DNA of 8,242 nt from Firmicutes bacterium UBA5496 (GTDB lineage: Bacteria; Bacillota; Proteinivoracia; UBA4975). Positions 4,855-8,242 of this stretch are shown here, piece by piece. The stretch spans positions 1 through 8,242 of the forward strand of contig DIPE01000038.1 in NCBI GenBank assembly GCA_002427015.1. The letters run 5' to 3'. Within the stretch, counting starts at the first letter, position 1; each line of letters opens with the position of its first letter. The notes under the pieces were generated by a model. That model was given only the letters and a program-made list of their open reading frames with translations. It searched no databases and was not told the DNA's origin. The position numbers were made by a program, and so were the translations under genes.

Positions 4855-6369
4855 CTAATGCCTGAAATGGCGGATGCCGGTAAAGAGCATGGCAATGCCG
4901 GCTTTGTCCGCAGCGGCGATAGCCTTTTCATCGCCTTTGGATCCTCCTGGCTGCAGAATGAGGCTGATGCCGGCTTTGGCTGCGGCTTCTACCACATCGG
5001 GAAAGGGAATAAAGCCGTCGGAAGCCATTATTGCTCCCCGGGCCCTTTCCCCTGCTGCCGCCAGGGCGATGTTAGCGGCGTCAATGCGGCTGGTGCAGCC
5101 GCTGCCTATCCCTAAGGTCATGCCATCCTTGCTGATGACAATGGCATTGGATTTAGCATACTTGGCCGTAAGCCAGGCCAGGTGTCCGTCCTCTTCCCAA
5201 TCCTGGGGAGGCTGGATGCTGCCTGCCGCCTGCCACTGGGAGAGTCCGCCGGTATCCGCTTGCTGCACCAGCACTCCCCCGGAAATGGACCGCAGAACAT
5301 GGCCCTGAGGACGCCGGTTGGGACATTCCAGCAGGCGCAGATTTTTTTTGGCGGCCAGCACAGTTCTGGCCCCCTTGGTAAAAGCAGGCGCGATGATGAC
5401 TTCCAGAAATATTGCTTGCAGCAGCTGGGCTGTTTCTTCATCCACAGGACGATTAAAGGCAATTATGCCGCCAAAAATGGAGACGGGGTCAGCCTGCCTT
5501 GCCCGGGCGAAAGCTTGGGCGGGAGATTTCCCCAGCCCCACTCCGCAGGGAACGGCGTGCTTGACTGCCACTGCCGCCGGCTCAGCAAATTCGGAAACCA
5601 AAGCAAAGGCGGCATCGGTATCATTGTAGTTATTGTACGAGAGCTCTTTGCCCTGGAGGGGTTGGGCCCAGGCCAGAGAATCCAGCTGCCCAGGCAGTTT
5701 ATACAACGCCGCCTGCTGGTGAGGGTTTTCCCCATAGCGCAGCTGGGAACCACGCTCCAGGACCAGAGCCAGTTTTTCAGGAAACTCATCTTTTTGCAGC
5801 CAGCCGGTAATCGCTGCATCATAGGCAGCGGTATGGGCGAAAGCTTTGACAGCCAGCCTCTGGCGAAGGCCCTGGGAAAGGTCCCCCTCCCGGCGGAGAA
5901 CCTCAACCACTTCCTGGTAATCCCCGGGGCTGCACAGGGGGATTACTGCCGGAAAGTTTTTGGCTGCAGCCCTCAGCATGGTGGGGCCGCCAATATCTAT
6001 ATTTTCCAAGGCTCGTGCCAAAGTGCAGCTGGGGTCGGCTACAGTCTGCTCAAAGGGGTAGAGATTGACCACCACCATATCGATGAGGCCGATATCCAGC
6101 TGCTCCAGTTCTTTGAGCTGACCGACATCGTCCCGGCGGGCGAGAATCCCCCCATGAATTCGGGGATGCAGGGTTTTCACCCGTCCCCCCAGCATTTCGG
6201 GAGTGCCGGTAACTTCCTGGACAGGGGTCACTGCCAACCCTGCCTCCTCCAGGCAGCGGGCGGTGCCGCCGGTAGAGATTAGCTGCACACCCATTTCTGC
6301 CAAGGCCCGGGCAAAATCAATGAGCCCGCTTTTATCATATACGCTGATTAAAGCTCGTCTTATAGCCAT
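4855..6369 (-). CDS. purH: Bifunctional AICAR transformylase / IMP cyclohydrolase
   Basis: Catalyses the last two steps to IMP: formylation of AICAR with 10-formyl-tetrahydrofolate, then ring closure. 504 residues, near the usual length. The N-terminal IMP cyclohydrolase domain (about 1-190) has SVYDKSGL, STGGT, GRVKTLHPRIHGG with Lys65, NLYPF with Tyr104, and NIDIGGPTMLRAAAKN with Asp125 and Lys137, positions that correspond to known catalytic residues. The transformylase domain has RYGENPHQ (211-218), SYNNYNDTDAA, Lys270-His271 of the catalytic pair, and ends QPGGS...GIAMLFTGIRHFRH. AAGGAGG six bases before ATG 6369 fixes the start inside the purN 3' end, a 35-nt overlap. Oddities: KHAVPCGVG instead of the common KH(T/A)NPCGVA, and IGSGCTSRID instead of the common IGxGQxSRxD. 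Identification is firm. Confidence 0.97.
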   Translation of the reverse strand: MAIRRALISVYDKSGLIDFARALAEMGVQLISTGGTARCLEEAGLAVTPVQEVTGTPEMLGGRVKTLHPRIHGGILARRDDVGQLKELEQLDIGLIDMVVVNLYPFEQTVADPSCTLARALENIDIGGPTMLRAAAKNFPAVIPLCSPGDYQEVVEVLRREGDLSQGLRQRLAVKAFAHTAAYDAAITGWLQKDEFPEKLALVLERGSQLRYGENPHQQAALYKLPGQLDSLAWAQPLQGKELSYNNYNDTDAAFALVSEFAEPAAVAVKHAVPCGVGLGKSPAQAFARARQADPVSIFGGIIAFNRPVDEETAQLLQAIFLEVIIAPAFTKGARTVLAAKKNLRLLECPNRRPQGHVLRSISGGVLVQQADTGGLSQWQAAGSIQPPQDWEEDGHLAWLTAKYAKSNAIVISKDGMTLGIGSGCTSRIDAANIALAAAGERARGAIMASDGFIPFPDVVEAAAKAGISLILQPGGSKGDEKAIAAADKAGIAMLFTGIRHFRH

Positions 6370-6979
6370 CTGTATCCTCCTTGAGCACTATTTTTCTGCC
6401 GTTCATTTCTACCTGGCCCAAAGCAAAGGCCTTCACTGCCTGGACCAGGGACTTATGTTCGAGACACTTAATCCGTTCATGCAAACTTTCCGGGGTATCC
6501 CCGGGCAAAACCGGCAAAGCCTGCTGGCTGATGATGGGTCCCGTATCCATGCCCTTATCCACTAGGTGCACAGTGCAGCCGCTGACCTTGGCGCCGTAGG
6601 CCAAAGCCTGGGCCGGGGCGTCAAGGCCGGGAAAAGCCGGCAGCAGTGAGGGGTGCACATTGATGATTGGCGGCATGGCCTGGATAAACTCCGAGGGCAG
6701 CAGGCGCATGTAGCCGGCCAGCACTATTAAGTCAGGACGGACTTGCTGCAAGATCAGGGTCACCCGCTGATGGTGAAGCCTGCGCCCTTCCCCAGGGAGG
6801 GGGGGCAGGGGGACAGCAGGGATTCCTACCCCGCGGGCCCGCTCCAGGGCCCCGGCTTTTTCTTTGTCGGAAAGAACCAAGGCGATACTGGCCAGGCCCG
6901 GCCGGTGCACTTCATCGATGAGGGCCTGGAGATTGGTGCCCTCCCCGGAGGCCAGGACTGCAAGCCGGAAATCAGTCAT
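6335..6979 (-). CDS. purN: Phosphoribosylglycinamide formyltransferase (GAR transformylase)
   Basis: Transfers a formyl group from 10-formyl-tetrahydrofolate to glycinamide ribonucleotide, the third purine step. 214 residues, usual length. Seen: N-terminal phosphate-binding VLASGEGTNLQALI (residues 8-21), folate-site segment LAGYMRLLP (87-95), and the catalytic set Asn107 and His109 in INVHPSLLPAFPG plus Asp145 in DKGMDTGPII, equivalent to E. coli Asn106, His108 and Asp144. The ATG at 6979 overlaps the purM 3' end by 8 nt, with an AAAGG about 9 nt upstream, and its tail overlaps purH by 35 nt, suggesting translational coupling. After PGL the family usually has His-Ala or similar; here it is Asp-Ala-Pro. 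Identification is firm. Confidence 0.97.
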   Translation of the reverse strand: MTDFRLAVLASGEGTNLQALIDEVHRPGLASIALVLSDKEKAGALERARGVGIPAVPLPPLPGEGRRLHHQRVTLILQQVRPDLIVLAGYMRLLPSEFIQAMPPIINVHPSLLPAFPGLDAPAQALAYGAKVSGCTVHLVDKGMDTGPIISQQALPVLPGDTPESLHERIKCLEHKSLVQAVKAFALGQVEMNGRKIVLKEDTDGYKTSFNQRI

Positions 6980-7991
6980 TGATGATTACCTTTCCGGAAC
7001 CGGAAGTGAGGCTCCCAATCTTCCAGGTTTCGATGCCGGCTTGGCGGCAAAGCTCAATTACTGTGTCCGCCTGGTCCCGGTCACAAACCACAGTATAGCC
7101 GATGCCCATGTTAAAGGTGGCAAGCATCTCTTGCCTGGGCACTCCCGTCTGGGCAATAATTTCAAAGACTGCAGGCAGCGGCCAGCTGCCAACCTGGATA
7201 ACTGTATCTAAATCCTTGGAAATGGTGCGTCCCACATTGCCGGGCAAGCCGCCGCCGGTTATGTGGGCCATTGCCTTTACCCCCGGCAAAGCGGCCAGGT
7301 TCTGGCCCAGAGGCAGGTAAAGCCGGGTAGGCTCCAGCAGAGCCTGAGCCAGGGGAACGCCGGCGCAGTCCATATCCATCTGGATGAGGTCCCGGTCAAG
7401 AAGCATCCGCACCAGGGAAAAACCGTTGCTGTGGACGCCGGAGCTGGCCAGGCCCAGGACCAAATCCCCTGCCTGACAGCGGCTGCCGTCGACTATCTTT
7501 TTCGCATCTGCTACCCCTACGGCAAAGCCGGCCACATCAAAGTCTCCCGGGGGATAGAAGCCGGGCATTTCAGCAGTTTCTCCTCCCAAGAGGGCGCAGC
7601 CCGCCTGGCGGCAGTAGTCGGCGAAACCCGCCACCACTTCCCGGGCAACCTCAGGCTCCAGTTGGCCCACCGCCAGGTAGTCCAGCATGAACAAGGGCTG
7701 GGCGCCGCAGGTGGCCAAGTCATTGAGACACATGGCGGCGGCGTCTTTGCCGGCGGTTCGGGAGAGGCCTCTGTTTATGAGCAGGCGCAGCTTGGTGCCC
7801 ACACCATCGGTGCAAGCAACCAGCACCGGTTCTTCATAGCCGCCGGGAAGAGTAAGGAACCCGGCAAAGCCGCCGATTCCGGACAAAATATGCTCGGTGT
7901 TGGCCGACCGGGCCAAGGCGGCGTAATCGCCAATGAGCTTGTCAGCGGCGGCAACATCAACGCCGCTTTCTTTATAAGTAAGTTTATCCAT
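6972..7991 (-). CDS. purM: Phosphoribosylformylglycinamidine cyclo-ligase (AIR synthetase)
   Basis: Closes the imidazole ring of FGAM with ATP to make aminoimidazole ribonucleotide, the fifth purine step. 339 residues, near the usual 345, with the PurM/PurL fold. Seen: YKESGVDV at the N-terminus, TDGVGTKLRL (61-70) in place of the commoner MDGVGTK, NDLATCGAQPLFMLDYLAVG (90-109), LLGGETAEMPG (134-144), GLASSGVHSNG (180-190), HITGGGLPGN (243-252) and FNMGIG (293-298). ATG 7991 shares its A with the purF stop (TAATG) and has an AGGAGG 8 nt upstream, so the start is well set and coupled to purF. The downstream purN begins within its last codons. Identification is firm. Confidence 0.97.
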   Translation of the reverse strand: MDKLTYKESGVDVAAADKLIGDYAALARSANTEHILSGIGGFAGFLTLPGGYEEPVLVACTDGVGTKLRLLINRGLSRTAGKDAAAMCLNDLATCGAQPLFMLDYLAVGQLEPEVAREVVAGFADYCRQAGCALLGGETAEMPGFYPPGDFDVAGFAVGVADAKKIVDGSRCQAGDLVLGLASSGVHSNGFSLVRMLLDRDLIQMDMDCAGVPLAQALLEPTRLYLPLGQNLAALPGVKAMAHITGGGLPGNVGRTISKDLDTVIQVGSWPLPAVFEIIAQTGVPRQEMLATFNMGIGYTVVCDRDQADTVIELCRQAGIETWKIGSLTSGSGKVIIND

Positions 7992-8242
7992 TAGTCTTCC
8001 CTCCTGACAGGATGAGTGCCTTTAAAACAGCCAAGACAGAGCTCACAGGCTTCGAAGCCTGTGGCGGCCACCATGCTCTCCCACGACAAGTATGCCAAGC
8101 TGTCGGCGCCGACATATTCGGCAATTTCCCCGGGGGTCATCCGGGCGGCAATCATTTCATCTTTAGTGTCTATTCCCAGTCCGCAGCCGTGAGTAATGGG
8201 AGGCGAGGCAATCCGCAGGTGCACTTCCTTTGCCCCGGCCTG
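7991..8242 (-). CDS. purF: Amidophosphoribosyltransferase, C-terminal end (continues past the right edge)
   Basis: The last 83 codons and stop of the enzyme that starts the pathway, making phosphoribosylamine from PRPP and glutamine. Reading from 8242: QAGAKEVHLRIASPPI, then GIDTKDEMIAARMTPGEI and GADSLAYLSWESMV, all typical of the PurF C-terminus. The final part CELCLGCFKGTHP has the CxxC pair, and a further Cys lies in THGCGLGID. These match the positions of [4Fe-4S] ligands in the Bacillus-type enzyme, so this is probably an iron-sulfur PurF; the fourth ligand would be outside the window. An extra Cys gives CxxCxxC at the end. The frame is open to the edge, so no start can be given here. 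Its stop overlaps the purM start. The first enzyme in the pathway is classically feedback-inhibited by purine nucleotides. Confidence 0.96.
   Translation of the reverse strand, partial: QAGAKEVHLRIASPPITHGCGLGIDTKDEMIAARMTPGEIAEYVGADSLAYLSWESMVAATGFEACELCLGCFKGTHPVRRED

Noticed and set aside
5182..6282. 366-codon plus-strand frame opposite purH
   Set aside because: GC-rich coding DNA often leaves the antisense frame open; the minus strand encodes a clear full-length PurH.

Overview
All recognisable genes in this window lie on the minus strand, so transcription runs from high to low coordinates. The DNA is mostly GC-rich, with strong AGGAGG-type ribosome binding sites, a purF-M-N-H-D gene order, a group III iron alcohol dehydrogenase and a signal-less LysM protein. 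Together these suggest a Gram-positive, probably anaerobic and spore-forming clostridial lineage (Peptococcaceae or Moorella-like). That placement is inference; no rRNA or other marker is present.

From right to left: 8242-3628 is the distal half of a de novo purine operon, purF (3' end only), purM, purN, purH and purD. The genes overlap or are closely spaced. The encoded enzymes cover the committed step (PurF), GAR formation (PurD), its formylation (PurN), AIR ring closure (PurM) and the last two steps to IMP (PurH). A TTCG-loop terminator at 3504-3524 closes the operon. The 3402-3627 gap also holds a pair of inverted REP-like sequences that look like a small non-autonomous element around that terminator.

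3401-2268 is a single-gene unit for an iron-containing alcohol dehydrogenase with its own Shine-Dalgarno and its own (bidirectional) terminator. Directly against that terminator sits an AT-richer insertion, 1281-2229: a REP-associated HUH/Y1 transposase gene bounded by perfect 21-bp inverted repeats. A near-identical copy of the same terminal sequence lies just past the purD stop codon, linking the two regions.

1203-1 is the 5' part of a large open reading frame that runs off the left edge. It encodes at least six tandem cysteine-rich LysM units separated by proline linkers, with no signal peptide, and resembles a spore-coat or cortex type protein. Its leader can form a hairpin that would bury the ribosome binding site, and also contains a sequence resembling a mother-cell sporulation promoter.

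No RNA genes, CRISPR array or obvious defence system was seen. The most interesting parts are the cysteine-rich LysM array, the REP element family and its placement beside terminators.
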